Positions 44,884 to 54,568 of a stretch of 64,000 nucleotides of DNA are shown here, piece after piece (position 1 is the stretch's first letter; each line of letters opens with the position of its first letter). The notes beneath the pieces are model-generated. The model was not told where the DNA came from, did no database searches, and worked only from the letters and a program-made list of their open reading frames with translations. The DNA is from Eutreptiella sp. 'Long Island Sound 2002' (taxonomy: Eukaryota > Euglenozoa > Euglenophyceae > Eutreptiales > Eutreptiaceae). The position numbers and the translations under genes were made by a program. The DNA is taken from assembly GCA_964036045.1 (NCBI GenBank), contig OZ038390.1, forward strand, positions 33,358,819 through 33,422,818, read 5' to 3'.

Positions 44884-44984
44884 ATGTTTCTTGGGCTGTT
44901 TGGGTTGATGCGTGGCTCACAGGAACAGGGCTATCCCATGGTATACACTGACGGGTCATCTGAAAAGGTGACTGGTGTGGGCCA
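44884..44984 (+). pseudogene. RNase H N-terminal fragment of a LINE
   Basis: EQGYPMVYTDGSSEKVTGVG has the first RNase H motif (Y-T-D-G-S with its Asp) and is cut off by the tandem array that begins at 44985. It does not join the RNase H end at 55.3 kb in any simple way. Confidence 0.5.
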
Positions 44985-45660
44985 TGTAGCAAATTTGCCC
45001 AATTGTGGGCCACATCTGATTTTGTCCGCCGCTCTGAAGCGTCGGGGATTCCCAAGACAGGACAGGTTATGTAGCCAATCTGCCCAATTGTGGGTCATTT
45101 ATCATTTTGTGCTCCGCTCTGAAGCGGCTTGGACCCCGGTATAGCAGGGCTATGCAGCCAATATGTAGAAATTTGGAGAACATGTGATGTTGTCCCCCGC
45201 TTTGAAGCATTGGGGATCCCCAAGATAGTAGGGGTTATGTAGCCGATCACCCCGATTGGGGGCCACATCTGATTGTGTCCCCCGCTCTAGAGCCCAGGGG
45301 ACCCCCAAGATAGCAAGGGTGATGTAGCCAATGTGCCCAATTGTGGAGCACATCTGATCCCCCCCCCCCCCCCCACTCTGAAGCGTAGGGGACCCCCAAG
45401 ACAGCAGGGGTTGTGTAGCCGATCTGCCCAATTGTGGGCAACATCTCACTTTGTCCCCCGCTCTGAAGTGTAGGGGACCCCCCATACGGTGTAGGCAATC
45501 TACCCAATTGCGGGCCACTGATGATGTTGTCCTCTACCTTGAAGCGTCTTGGACCCCCAAGATAGTAGGTGATAGAGCCTATCTGCCCATTTGTGCCCCA
45601 TTTCTGAAGTTGTCCCCTGCTTTCAAGCGTGGGGAACCCCCATAGGGCAGGGGTTATGTA
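44985..45660. repeat. ~84-bp tandem array, 8 units, abutting the LINE
   Basis: Imperfect units share gtagccaatctgcccaattg, the word cacatctga and tctgaagcg, then ggggacccccaagatagcag. Unit starts lie near 44985, 45070, 45153, 45238, 45323, 45414, 45490 and 45575. The array ends at the point where LINE-like coding begins (45661). It could be promoter monomers of the LINE's 5' region or an independent satellite into which the LINE inserted. Confidence 0.85.
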
Positions 45661-45673
45661 GCCAATCGACCCT

Positions 45674-47294
45674 ATGACCCGCCCCCTGAAACGGAAAACA
45701 CATGAGGTATGGAGGCTCGTCAAACAGCTGCAAAACAAGCGCAAGCTCCAGCAACTTAGAAATAAATTTGGTGTGGTGATTACAGATCCGGACGCCATCG
45801 GCACTGAAATTTTGGCAGCAGACTATGTCCGTCACAGGCCCTCCTCTGGAACAATGCTCCAGCTATCTTCACAAAATTTTTCAAGGAAAAGATATTGCTT
45901 TTATGGCTAAGGTTCTCATCAAGCCATTGACAAAGGACCTGGTACATGCAGCCCTGTCTAACCTGAATGCCACGTCATCCCCAGGGTTCGACGGTATTCC
46001 CTGTGCTGTGTACACTGCCTTCGCTGGTGCATTTGTCTCAGTTATGTTTCATATTATCTCCAATTGTTACGCCAGTGAAACTATTTCAGACTCGTGGTCC
46101 CTGGCCCTTCTCAATGTGATTCCGAAGGCCCGAGGAACGGTGACTATGCGGGAACTGAGGCCCTTGGTCCTTCAAAACACCTGCCATAAATGGTTTGCAG
46201 CGTGCATTTCACTACAACCACAGGATCTTATTGGTGCTCTGACGCCGGTGCAACAAAAGGGCTTTTTGAAAGGCAGATATATCTTTGATCACCTATGGAA
46301 TGCCTTTGGCTCCTGGTCCTCGATGACGGAGGGCCTTATGTGCCTGGTTGATTTCAGTAAAGCCTATGATTCTGTCTCCCATGAGTACGCAGCTTCCTTT
46401 TTCACCCTCATGGGGCTCCCACAGTACCTTATCAAAGTATTGATACTCTTGTTTCGCGCCCCCATGGCGCTGATTGTACATGACTCGGTCAGACTGGACC
46501 AGCGAATTCATCCGACCTCGGGAATCCGGCAAGGTTGCCCCCTGTCCCCCACCCCGTTTGCCCTCCTAATTTCCCCCATTGCGGTTTATTTGTCTGATGT
46601 AAATTCTTGCATCGAAATTTTGCTGTATGCAGATGATCTGCCGATCATCATTACGCCCCCCCCAATGATGGCGGCTACGCTGCTGCTTCATTGCCTTGAT
46701 CTGCTTGAACATTTTTCTATTTTTTCGGGCCTCAGTATCAACTCCGATAAATCAGCGATCCTGCTGGCTGGCATCTGGGACGATGCGGCCAAATCTCTTT
46801 TTAGTTGCACTGATATCAAAGTCTGCTCCTCCTACAAATACTTGGGGTTGAAGCTAGGCTACGTGTCCCCTGAGGAGGCTTTTGCTCCAGCTATGCAAAA
46901 GGCGATGGGCAGAGCTGTGTCCACGCGACACTGGAAGCTAACCCTTCGCGAACGGGTTTTCCTCTTAAAACTTTGGATTCTCCGTGTGCTGGTGTACCCC
47001 TCCAGAGTGATTTATCTGTTCAAACAAGTCGTTAACTCCCTAAAAGTCATCTACGACATCGCGTTGGGCCTCAACACTTGGGGCCTCACACATGAAATCC
47101 TTGCCCTCCCGGAACAGGAAGGGGGAATGGGACTAGCTATGCCACGGGATTTTCTACTCTGGCATCACTCAGCCTTGTATCCCCAGGGGACCATGCAGCC
47201 TCACACAGTCCCACCCAGGATTCGCGATGACTTTGACCGATGGGCTACGCTACGCGGCATTGCGGTTTCCCCCTCGACGCTCCCCTTTTTTTAG
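45674..47294 (+). pseudogene. LINE reverse transcriptase
   Basis: The linker frame 45674-45830 (HEVWRLVKQLQNKRKLQQLR) shifts to the main frame 45825-47294 (489 codons). RT motifs counted from 45825: SSPGFDGIP, IPKARGTVTMRELRPLVLQN, LVDFSKAYDSVSHEY (motif A, Asp in place), SGIRQGCPLSP at 232 (motif B), LLYADDLPI with YADD at 268-271 (catalytic pair intact), GLSINSDKSAIL (motif D) and YKYLGLKLG. The thumb (LTLRERVFLLKLWILRVLVY) follows. A TAG at 47292 ends the frame, and downstream coding continues in the same frame from the next codon. The upstream endonuclease is missing, so this is a 5'-truncated copy. Confidence 0.85.
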
Positions 47295-48058
47295 ATGGAC
47301 GTCAATATCCCCCGGGAGTCTCTGCCATATATGGCTTTTAGTGCAAAAGCCTTTTCCCTTCTACGCCAACGATTGAATATTTCCATTCCCAGCGAACTAC
47401 CCTACGATATGCCTCTCTGGCATAACCCGATTTTCCACAATAAGCACTTCCACTCCTATGCTTGCCCCGCTTTGATCCGCTGCAGTGTACTCACGGTGGG
47501 TCAGCTGCTGGAAGATGATTCTAGTCTGATCTTAATCGCCCCTACTTGGCAGGCAGTTTATCGTGATGCCATAGGCCAACCGGCCACCGGGATGTATGAA
47601 TTTGATGCCCAGACAACACACCCCGCTGTTTGTTTTTCTACGCTGCTTGCAGAGTGGCATGCCGGAACGGCCATGGCAACCCTCTCGTACCCTAAGGAGA
47701 TAGAACGGCGACAGGACGCATCGGTGTGGGAAGCCCCAGGAAAGTCCCCACTACCGGATCAGGATAAAGATTTCGTCAGGGTGCCCTCTGGCGTAAGCTT
47801 TCAGTTGGTATGCGTCAGTGCAAGCGGAAGCCCGGTGACACCCTCTGCCCTATTGACAACAAACATGAGACTGTAGACCATGCTTGCTTTGACTGCAAAT
47901 TCTTGCTTCGAGCTTTCATGATTATTGACCGTTGTTTCTATCATTATGAAACGAGTGCGGGCCGTTGCTCCTCGGTCCGAGACCTCTTAATGAAAGCCCC
48001 GGATACGGCCTTGGGCATTCCCCCGGGGTTGCTGCCTTGGTCTGCCATTAAGGTGAAC
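47295..48058 (+). pseudogene. LINE C-terminal region with Cys/His knuckle
   Basis: The same frame as the RT resumes directly after TAG (DVNIPRESLPYMAFSAKAF, then MPLWHNPIFHNKHFHSYACP), a usual stretch between RT and zinc knuckle. Near 47800 the frame shifts and reads CKRKPGDTLCPIDNKHETVD, HACFDCKFLLRAF, a C-x(n)-C-x(n)-H-x3-C type knuckle typical of LINE C-termini. It is interrupted at the AAC codon 48056-48058 by the YR element. Confidence 0.75.
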
Positions 48059-48123
48059 ACTAGTTGTGCCTCGTCTCAACTTTTGTTTGCGTCTCCAATG
48101 TTTAGGCAGTTTTCCTGTCTTTG
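48056..48123 (+). repeat. split direct repeat A1
   Basis: 68 bp from aacactagttgtgcctcgtc to cctgtctttg, identical to 54263-54330. The gag-like ATG follows 13 bp later. Confidence 0.93.
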
Positions 48124-48136
48124 TTTTTGTTAACCC

Positions 48137-48769
48137 ATGGACGGGGTTGAGCAGCCTAATCAGAACCAACAAGAGTCAGCCGAGGAGCGGCTGGCGGCGC
48201 AAGCCAAAGAAATTCAAGAACTCAGAGAGCAACTCGCCCGGGTGGCAGTGAAGGAGGGGCCCCGCCTGCCCCCACTGAGCGTGCCAGAAGTAAACCGAGC
48301 CCTCGAGAAGCCCCAGTTGGCACAGTGGATGAGACTCATGCTGTCCAACATCAAGGCGTACGTACGCCTTAGAGCTGGTGAGGTGGGGGAGATCCCCCGA
48401 CCAAGTGAGTTTGGCGGCCAGGTGACGGAGGCCGCAGTCGACCCAGGAGAGCAGCTGGCGTGGAGGGTCTGGGACTGCGTGTCCCAGTCCCAGGCGGCGT
48501 ATGCCCGCAGGTATGCAGGGACGCACGGGAAATCCAGCTCCGAGTCCAACCAGTACACCACGCTGGAGGAGGCATGGAAGGAGCAAGGGTCGGCGTTCAC
48601 GTGGCGGAGCGTGAAATTCAGGGAGGTGGGGGGAGTACTGCAATGGCAGACGAGGCAGGGCGAGTGGATCCCTGTGGACTCGCCGCCGAGCGGAGGGTGC
48701 CAGAGGTGCGCGCAGCGGGGCTCCCCCGACGAACGCCACTGGCACTTTAGATGCCCACACTGGTCCTGA
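48137..48769 (+). CDS. gag-like protein of the YR retrotransposon
   Basis: 210 residues. The N-terminal ~45 residues form a likely coiled coil (ESAEERLAAQAKEIQELREQ). The middle is helical and charged (LAQWMRLMLSNIKAYVRLRA). The C-terminus has a Cys/His cluster (CQRCAQRGSPDERHWHFRCP) that could bind zinc and nucleic acid, as Gag knuckles do. The ATG at 48137 is the first after repeat A1. It ends at TGA 48767-48769, and the frame continues open on the far side straight into the recombinase, so the stop may be read through (TGA is followed by C, a context known to be leaky) or may be a mutation. Calling it Gag rests on position and these features, not on clear homology. Confidence 0.72.
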   Translation: MDGVEQPNQNQQESAEERLAAQAKEIQELREQLARVAVKEGPRLPPLSVPEVNRALEKPQLAQWMRLMLSNIKAYVRLRAGEVGEIPRPSEFGGQVTEAAVDPGEQLAWRVWDCVSQSQAAYARRYAGTHGKSSSESNQYTTLEEAWKEQGSAFTWRSVKFREVGGVLQWQTRQGEWIPVDSPPSGGCQRCAQRGSPDERHWHFRCPHWS

Positions 48770-50620
48770 CAGGACCGGCTGGAGCCCGGACCGGCCGCCC
48801 CGGGCTCCGGCGTTGGAGACACGGCGGCAGAGCTGCGGGCGCTCGCCCGCCGGTGGGAGACAGCAGCCCGGACAGACGACCCCTGCTCACCGGAGGAAAG
48901 CGCCATGCAGTCCTGGAGACCGAGAACCCGCTCACAGTACGCGTCCCGACTCCGGGCCTTGGCGGCTTATGCGGGCCGCGCGGGCCCGCCTGATACAGCC
49001 GCGGCACTGGCAGGCCTCCTGGCAGAGCGGGCCCAAGCCGGCGCTACAGCGTCGGCCCTACGGGGTATTACCTCCGCGGTCCGGGCCGTGAAGGACCTCC
49101 AGTGGCTGCCCCCAACAGTCACCACCTTGCACAAAAGGATTGCGGCGGGAGCCGCATCCTCGGGCTCTCAACCATATCTGTCCCCAGCAGGCTTGGTCCA
49201 GCTGGTCCAAAAGGCCAGAGACTCCAGACACGGAGCGGTGTTCAGCGCGTTGGCCATCATCAGCTGGGTATGCTACCTGCGGGTGGGCGAAGCAGCTGGC
49301 ATCAGGGTTACTGACCTGGCTATGCCAGGCTTTGTCCAGTTTTGGAACTCCAAGACAGGGGAGGAGGGGTATACCACCCGCCCCCTGTACAGGTATGCGG
49401 ACGGCGTCCGGGCGTGGATTCATGGCCACATGGTTTCGCTGGGCCGATCCTCAGACATGCTCGTATGGCAGTCAGGGGAAGCGGGGTTGGAGGCAGGCAT
49501 GGCCGAAACCCTGGCGAGCACCGCACACTCCCGAGCCAGGTGGCACGCCCTGCGCAGGGGAGGCGCCGCAGCGACTTGGGCCCGTAAACCAGACCTCGCC
49601 TACTACAAATGGTGGGGCAGATGGCAGAGCACGGCCGTGGCGATGCAATACGGCGCCAAATGGTCAGACCCGGGAGTCGTTGCCCCTACGGTGCTGCCCG
49701 CGTGGTCCCGTGACCAGGGGCCTTTGCCGACTCCGGAACGCGTGGGCGTCCTGGCCCTGTGGGGATCCCCGATGTTCCCCAGTATCGCGAGCGCCCTCAA
49801 CACCCCGACCAAGCGCAAGCCGAGACTTCCGCGAGGTCAGGAGCTGGAATCCACTGCGAGCGGCACGCTTGGGGGAGGAGGCGACGGAGACCAAACCGCA
49901 ACCGAGCTGGAGGAATCCCCAGGGGACGGCTCTGCTGAGGTGGGCCCGGGGCCTGACACAGCTACTACCCTCCCTCCACTTCCTCCTTTGGCCTCTGCCA
50001 TTGAGCGCGGCGCCGTGTCTCGGGAAGGTGCGGGTCAGCTGTGCACGGTGGCGGGGCCTTTGGTTGCCGTGGGGGGGAGGGCGTGCTGGCCGGGGACGGC
50101 AGCCGGGCCCATCAATGTCGATTCCGACGTGGACACCGACGACAACAGTGAGGATTCCGGAAGCGAGCCCGCTGGCGAATTCGCAGTCGGCAGCGCCAGG
50201 GGCTCCCCCGGGCGTCGACAGGCCGGAGTTGCCAGGTTCGTTGGGCGGGAGCGTAAGCCGTGGTCCTCCAGGGCGGCCGTTGGCCCTGTCAGAGGAGGAC
50301 CCGCAGCGGGCTCGAAAGCTGGAGTGGTGGGCCGTGTCCACCGCACATACACAGGGCCGCGTCGCGCTAAGGTGGTCCTGGGTGGTACGCAGGCCGTGCG
50401 ATCCCGAGCCCCTGCACGCCGTCAAGCTGGGCGACCTCGTTTGGCCCAGCAGATCGGAACGCCGCAGCCCAAGCGCATCAAGCTCGGGCAGGGCGGGCAT
50501 GTCCGGACGCCGGAGGCGCAAGGCCCGGTGGAGGGTGCCTTCGTGGCTGCAGCTGAGCGTCTCAAGGCCAAGGCTTGGGGGCGGGCGGGCCCAGTGGCGT
50601 CGCCCCCCCCCCCTCTGTAA
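48770..50620 (+). CDS. tyrosine recombinase (integrase) of the YR retrotransposon
   Basis: The first ATG is at 48905, but the frame is open from the gag stop, and residues before the ATG (ELRALARRWETAARTDD) look like the start of the N-terminal DNA-binding domain. Counted from 48905: N-terminal SAM-like domain about 1-80 (SWRPRTRSQYASRLRALAAY), catalytic domain about 90-260. Catalytic residues seen are Arg126 (CYLRVGEAAG), His214-x-x-Arg217 (RWHALRRGG), Trp in GRWQSTAVAM and nucleophile Tyr249 (AMQYG), a complete set. The enzyme would recombine the circular cDNA with the target through AAC. The last ~310 residues are a Gly/Pro/Arg-rich linker ending at a C tract (50603-50613) and TAA; beyond it RT coding goes on in another frame. 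Confidence 0.85.
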   Translation, partial: QDRLEPGPAAPGSGVGDTAAELRALARRWETAARTDDPCSPEESAMQSWRPRTRSQYASRLRALAAYAGRAGPPDTAAALAGLLAERAQAGATASALRGITSAVRAVKDLQWLPPTVTTLHKRIAAGAASSGSQPYLSPAGLVQLVQKARDSRHGAVFSALAIISWVCYLRVGEAAGIRVTDLAMPGFVQFWNSKTGEEGYTTRPLYRYADGVRAWIHGHMVSLGRSSDMLVWQSGEAGLEAGMAETLASTAHSRARWHALRRGGAAATWARKPDLAYYKWWGRWQSTAVAMQYGAKWSDPGVVAPTVLPAWSRDQGPLPTPERVGVLALWGSPMFPSIASALNTPTKRKPRLPRGQELESTASGTLGGGGDGDQTATELEESPGDGSAEVGPGPDTATTLPPLPPLASAIERGAVSREGAGQLCTVAGPLVAVGGRACWPGTAAGPINVDSDVDTDDNSEDSGSEPAGEFAVGSARGSPGRRQAGVARFVGRERKPWSSRAAVGPVRGGPAAGSKAGVVGRVHRTYTGPRRAKVVLGGTQAVRSRAPARRQAGRPRLAQQIGTPQPKRIKLGQGGHVRTPEAQGPVEGAFVAAAERLKAKAWGRAGPVASPPPPL

Positions 50621-52570
50621 GGGTCCCGACAGGGGTGGGAGGGTGCAGGAACAGCCCCCCCTCTTCCTGGAGTTCATGCAGGCACTCACCCCCCATTTTC
50701 ACTGGATAGCCGAGCGGGAACGTTGTGGCTTGTGGATGGTTGCGAAGAGGGTGGATTTGTGGTTGAATAGAGTATTCGATACAGCCGAGGATTTCCGCTT
50801 GCACGGGGCTTTACCCGCTCTCCTGGGCGCCTTGCGCAAGCTCCACCCGGACGCCTGGGAGGCATGCCTCCATATCAACACCTCCCCCATTCCGCGGTTC
50901 ATGGGGGGGGTCGAGGATGCCATTTTGGACCGGGGATTGGGGCCGATAGGCTCCCACCAGATCCCTGACGATCTGTGGGACGCTGTCGTACCGCCCTTCT
51001 ACCGCGGAGGGCTCCAGGATTTTGACGTCGAGCGGGAGTGGCAGGACGGGGATAGGGTGGTCCGAGGGGCAACCAGATGGGTGTCACAGCAGGTCCAGAG
51101 GATAGTGCAGGCGTTGAGGGGGGCGGGGGTCTACGAGGAGACGTCTGACCCCCCCCCCCCCCCACGTGTTACCCCTTCGTCATCCCTAAATCCTCCGAGA
51201 AGGTATCCTTGATCTTGAGTTGCGTCAAGATCAACAAGAGTGACGGGGGCAAGCCCCCCACTTTTAGATTGGATTCCTGGGAGGATTTGGCTAGGTCCTT
51301 GTCGGCATTCCCGCCTGATGTGGACCTCTACGGCCTCCACATTGACCTCAAAAATGCGTTTTGGAGCTTTTGCTTGCCCCAGGGTGCGCGCCAGGTTTTT
51401 CGCTTCCGGCCCGCCCCCGGGGCTCCGCCTGTGGCGCTGTCGCGCCTACCATTTGGCTGGAAATACAGCCCCTATCTGTGCCAAACGAGTTTGGCTCGCA
51501 TTCTCCAGGGGGTACTGCCCCCCGAGATACTCCTTGTGCACTACCTTGATGACTTTTTGCTCGTCTTCACTGATAGGGAGGTGCTCAGGGAGGCGGGGCG
51601 AGTGGCAGTGCGTGCCCTGATCGAGGCTGGATTCCTCATAAGTCCTAAGAGTGTCCTGGACCCGGTGCCTGTGGCGTCATTCCTGGGGAAGGAGCTCGAC
51701 TTGCAGGCTAGGCAGATCAGGAGCCATGAACAAGCGCTGCTCCAGTTGTGGGCGGGATGGCTGAGGCCGGCGGTTGGCGCAGGCAACGACCGGCACCTCC
51801 AAAGCTTCCTGGGTTTACTGAATTGGCATGTGCGTCCGAGGGGATTGGGTTGCCCTTTCGCGGCGGGCGCCTACTGCTGGTTGCGCTGGGGTAGGACGGT
51901 GGGGGGGGTCAAGCAGCCGGCCCAGGGCTTCCCCCTGAAAATGCTGGGCAGCCTCGCAACATTGGTGGCGGTGGCGGCCGAGCCCTGGCAGGCACCGGGC
52001 GGGGAGGCCTGGAGGCAATTGAGGGCCCTCCAGTTTGGGACTGAGGATAGGCTTTCGCGATCCTCTCTGTGGTGCGGGGGCGTCGTCATCTGTGTTGATG
52101 GAGCGCGCGATGCGGGGTGCTGGAGGGTGGGGGCGCTCGTGCCGGGGGTGGGTGTGCGTACGCATGTGACACCTCCTGCCCGCTTGGCCAGCCAGCAAAC
52201 CACGGAACTGAGGGGAGTGGCGTGGGCTGTCAGGTTTGCAGTCAGGACAGGACACCGATCTGTTACGGTCTGTAGCGACAGTGAGGCGGCCATTGCTCAG
52301 GTCCTCAGACTGCGCGCGACTAGCCACCTGACCCACCACCAAACGGTCCTTCGGTCGTTGGCTAGGGTCCTGTGGGTATCAGGGATCGTGCTCCGCCTCG
52401 TGTGGGTGCCCTCGGCGCTTCAGCCGGGAGACCCTATGTCCAGGGTGACGTCAGTGTTCGGAGGCTCACAGGCCAGAGCGGAAGTCGAGGCTTGGTGCAC
52501 GTGGGATGCATTGCTGGAAAATCTGGGCGAGGCTCGGGTGAGGGGGGTGGTGTGTCTCCAGAGATGCTAG
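50614..52570 (+). CDS. reverse transcriptase - RNase H of the YR retrotransposon (frameshifted)
   Basis: The N-terminal part (about 50640-51148: ERCGLWMVAKRVDLWLNRVF and onward) is one frame off the recombinase. A 15-base C tract (51149-51163) then shifts it back, and coding continues to TAG at 52568-52570. RT blocks: YPFVIPKSSEKVSLILSCVK, LHIDLKNAFWSFCLP (motif A Asp present), LPFGWKYSPYLCQTSLA and VHYLDDFLLVF with YLDD at 51542-51553. RNase H: CVDGARDAG (Asp), QQTTELRGVAWAV (Glu), VCSDSEAAIAQ (Asp) and VPSALQPGDPMSR (Asp), so all four acidic positions are kept. The two C-tract shifts cancel each other modulo three. They may be sequencing or assembly length errors, real decay, or slippage sites. 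Confidence 0.85.
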
Positions 52571-52650
52571 CCCCCCCCCCCCCCCCCAGTAGGCCAGCGG
52601 CGGCAGTGTATGCGCCCTCCATGTAGCAACCTTTTTTGCTATCCGCACCT

Positions 52651-53160
52651 ATGACCAAGCGTCGGGGCTCGCGTGGGGCCCGCAAGCGACAGGGTTCCCG
52701 TGGAGCCCGCCGAAAGGGTCGCCATGGCGGGCAGCGGCACCAGCGTTCCGCAGGCGCACAGCAGCGCCGGGCGGCGAAGTGGAGCAGCGTGCTCCGCACC
52801 CGCCTTCGCGGCAGGTTGGCGCGCCTGCCCATCCGCCGGGTGCTGCTCGGCAACGGGGTGCGCCTGTGCCCCCAGTGCCCCCTCCCTGACGACAGGGAGG
52901 GGTTTTTGGAACGGGCGGTCCGGGACGTGGCCGCGCGCGTGGGAGGCACGCCGCACCGCCGCACGACCCCCGACGGCCACAGCGTCAAACCCCCAGGGCG
53001 GCATGCCTGCTGCCAGGTCTGGGAGGTAAGGCTGCCGGAGGGGGTCGCAGTGGTCTCCCTAACGGACTGGAACCAGGGACGCAGGGTTGCTGTACCCTAT
53101 ATATGGATCCAAGCCCGGTATGGGCTGGTGTTGCAATTTGCCCGCCTCTTCAACCCGTGA
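52651..53160 (+). CDS. small basic protein of the YR retrotransposon, unknown
   Basis: 169 residues from ATG 52651. The start is strongly basic and repetitive (KRRGSRGARKRQGSRGARRK). A middle segment has CPQCPLPDD (CxxC), then a Cys pair (HACCQVWEVRLPEGV), and the C-terminus is hydrophobic/aromatic (AVPYIWIQARYGLVLQFARL) before TGA. The position after RNase H is where DIRS elements carry a methyltransferase or other extra ORF, but no SAM-binding motif is visible. The arginine-rich head suggests nucleic-acid binding or nuclear entry. Whether it is conserved in other copies cannot be judged here. A C tract (52571-52587) separates it from RT-RNase H. Confidence 0.55.
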   Translation: MTKRRGSRGARKRQGSRGARRKGRHGGQRHQRSAGAQQRRAAKWSSVLRTRLRGRLARLPIRRVLLGNGVRLCPQCPLPDDREGFLERAVRDVAARVGGTPHRRTTPDGHSVKPPGRHACCQVWEVRLPEGVAVVSLTDWNQGRRVAVPYIWIQARYGLVLQFARLFNP

Positions 53161-54223
53161 GGTCTGCCGGCTGTCGTCGTCGTCTGTCCCTGCCCACTGC
53201 AGTGGGTGTCCCTGACGGCTTGGCCGCTGGGTGCTGATTTGGTTTTGTATTTTTGGGCCGCGTCGGTCCGCGTTCCGCTGGAGCTGACGGCCGGGTGCTG
53301 GGACTGGCCGCCTTTTACCGTCAGTGAGACTCCCCGACAGTCGTGTTCGCCTGTATCTGCCCTCTGCAGAGGTTGACTCCGACGGCGTGGCCGATGGGTG
53401 CGCCTGTCTTGTTGTCTTTTTGCTTGGTTGGCGGCACGGCCGCTGGGTGCTTTATTTATTCACCTTTTTGGGCCAGCCTCACTCTGCATCCGGCTGGGAC
53501 TGACGGCCGGTTGGTGCGATTTGCCCGCCTCTTTGTCCGCAGGGCACGGCGACCGTCGTGATCGCCTGTATCTGCCCGCGTGGTGGCTGTCCGGGGCGGC
53601 ATGGCCGCTGGAGGAGTCCGCCGGACGTGGCGCTGCTGGTTTAAGCTTGGTGCCCAACACGGCTCCTGCCTTCCCTCCGCCTCGGCCTGGGGACTGCCAT
53701 TTGCTGGATTGCTACCTCGGTGCACATCCCTCTGGGGCTGGGGTTAGGTAGTGGACCCTGTGGTGGATACCTGGATACGGCGGAGACCTTTTTGGGCCTG
53801 CTTCACTCCGCGCCCGGCTGGGGCTGACGGCCGGTTGATGCGATTTACCCGCCTTATTTGTACGTGGGGCACGGCGACCGTCGTGACCACCTGTGTCTGT
53901 CCACTGTGGTGACTGTCCATGGCGGCGTGGCCGCTGGAGGATCCGCCGGGGGTGGCGCTGTTGATGTGGGCCCGGTGCCCGACACGATTCCCGCCCTCCC
54001 TCCGCTTCGGCCTCTGGCCTCTGCCGTTGAGCGCGGCGCCGTGTCTCGGGAAGATGCGGGTCAGCAGTGCACGGTGGCGGGTCCCCTGGTTGCCGTGGGG
54101 GGGGGGGGTTGCTTCTGTTGCTTTGCATTTTGCTTGATTACTACCTCAGTTCACATTCCTCTGGAGCTGGGATCCGGATGTGGGACCTGTGGTGTGAGAA
54201 CTGGGTACAGCGGAGAATGAATA
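53161..54223. repeat. 3' non-coding part of the YR element, degenerate ~320-bp repeats
   Basis: Four imperfect units share gatttgcccgcctctt, ggcacggcgaccgtcgtga, tggccgctgg and ctgacggccggttg (near 53137, 53335, 53519, 53840). Part of the recombinase ORF's linker (49910-50090, phrase gcggcgccgtgtctcgggaa) is duplicated at 53940-54110, and a weaker version lies at 53612-53700. Confidence 0.78.
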
Positions 54224-54265
54224 CCCAAGTCCTGTGCAGTTTTCTTGTGCTCTGCTTGTGCAAAC
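54224..54265 (+). repeat. split direct repeat B1
   Basis: 42 bp, cccaagtcctgtgcagtttt to cttgtgcaaac, identical to 54569-54610. Its last AAC is shared with the start of A2. Confidence 0.93.
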
Positions 54266-54330
54266 ACTAGTTGTGCCTCGTCTCAACTTTTGTTTGCGTC
54301 TCCAATGTTTAGGCAGTTTTCCTGTCTTTG
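54263..54330 (+). repeat. split direct repeat A2
   Basis: 68 bp identical to A1. The B1/A2 junction is the sequence expected at the closure of a circular element. Confidence 0.93.
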
Positions 54331-54568
54331 CCCGCCCACCCACCCACTGACCGGCTGACCCCCTGAGAGCACCTGCCCTTTCCTTTCCCTTTTGAAACCG
54401 ATTCCCTCGGGTAGAGTGGGGGATCTAACCGTGCTGCAGCGTGTGGACCAGGGTATAGGGTCAGGGTCCGTTTCAGAGTGGGGTCCCGCATCCAGCGGAG
54501 TGGTCCGCAGCGCACCCGTCCATACAACCGCCGGTATTCCGGCCTTGGTGATACTTCAGTACTGCCAT

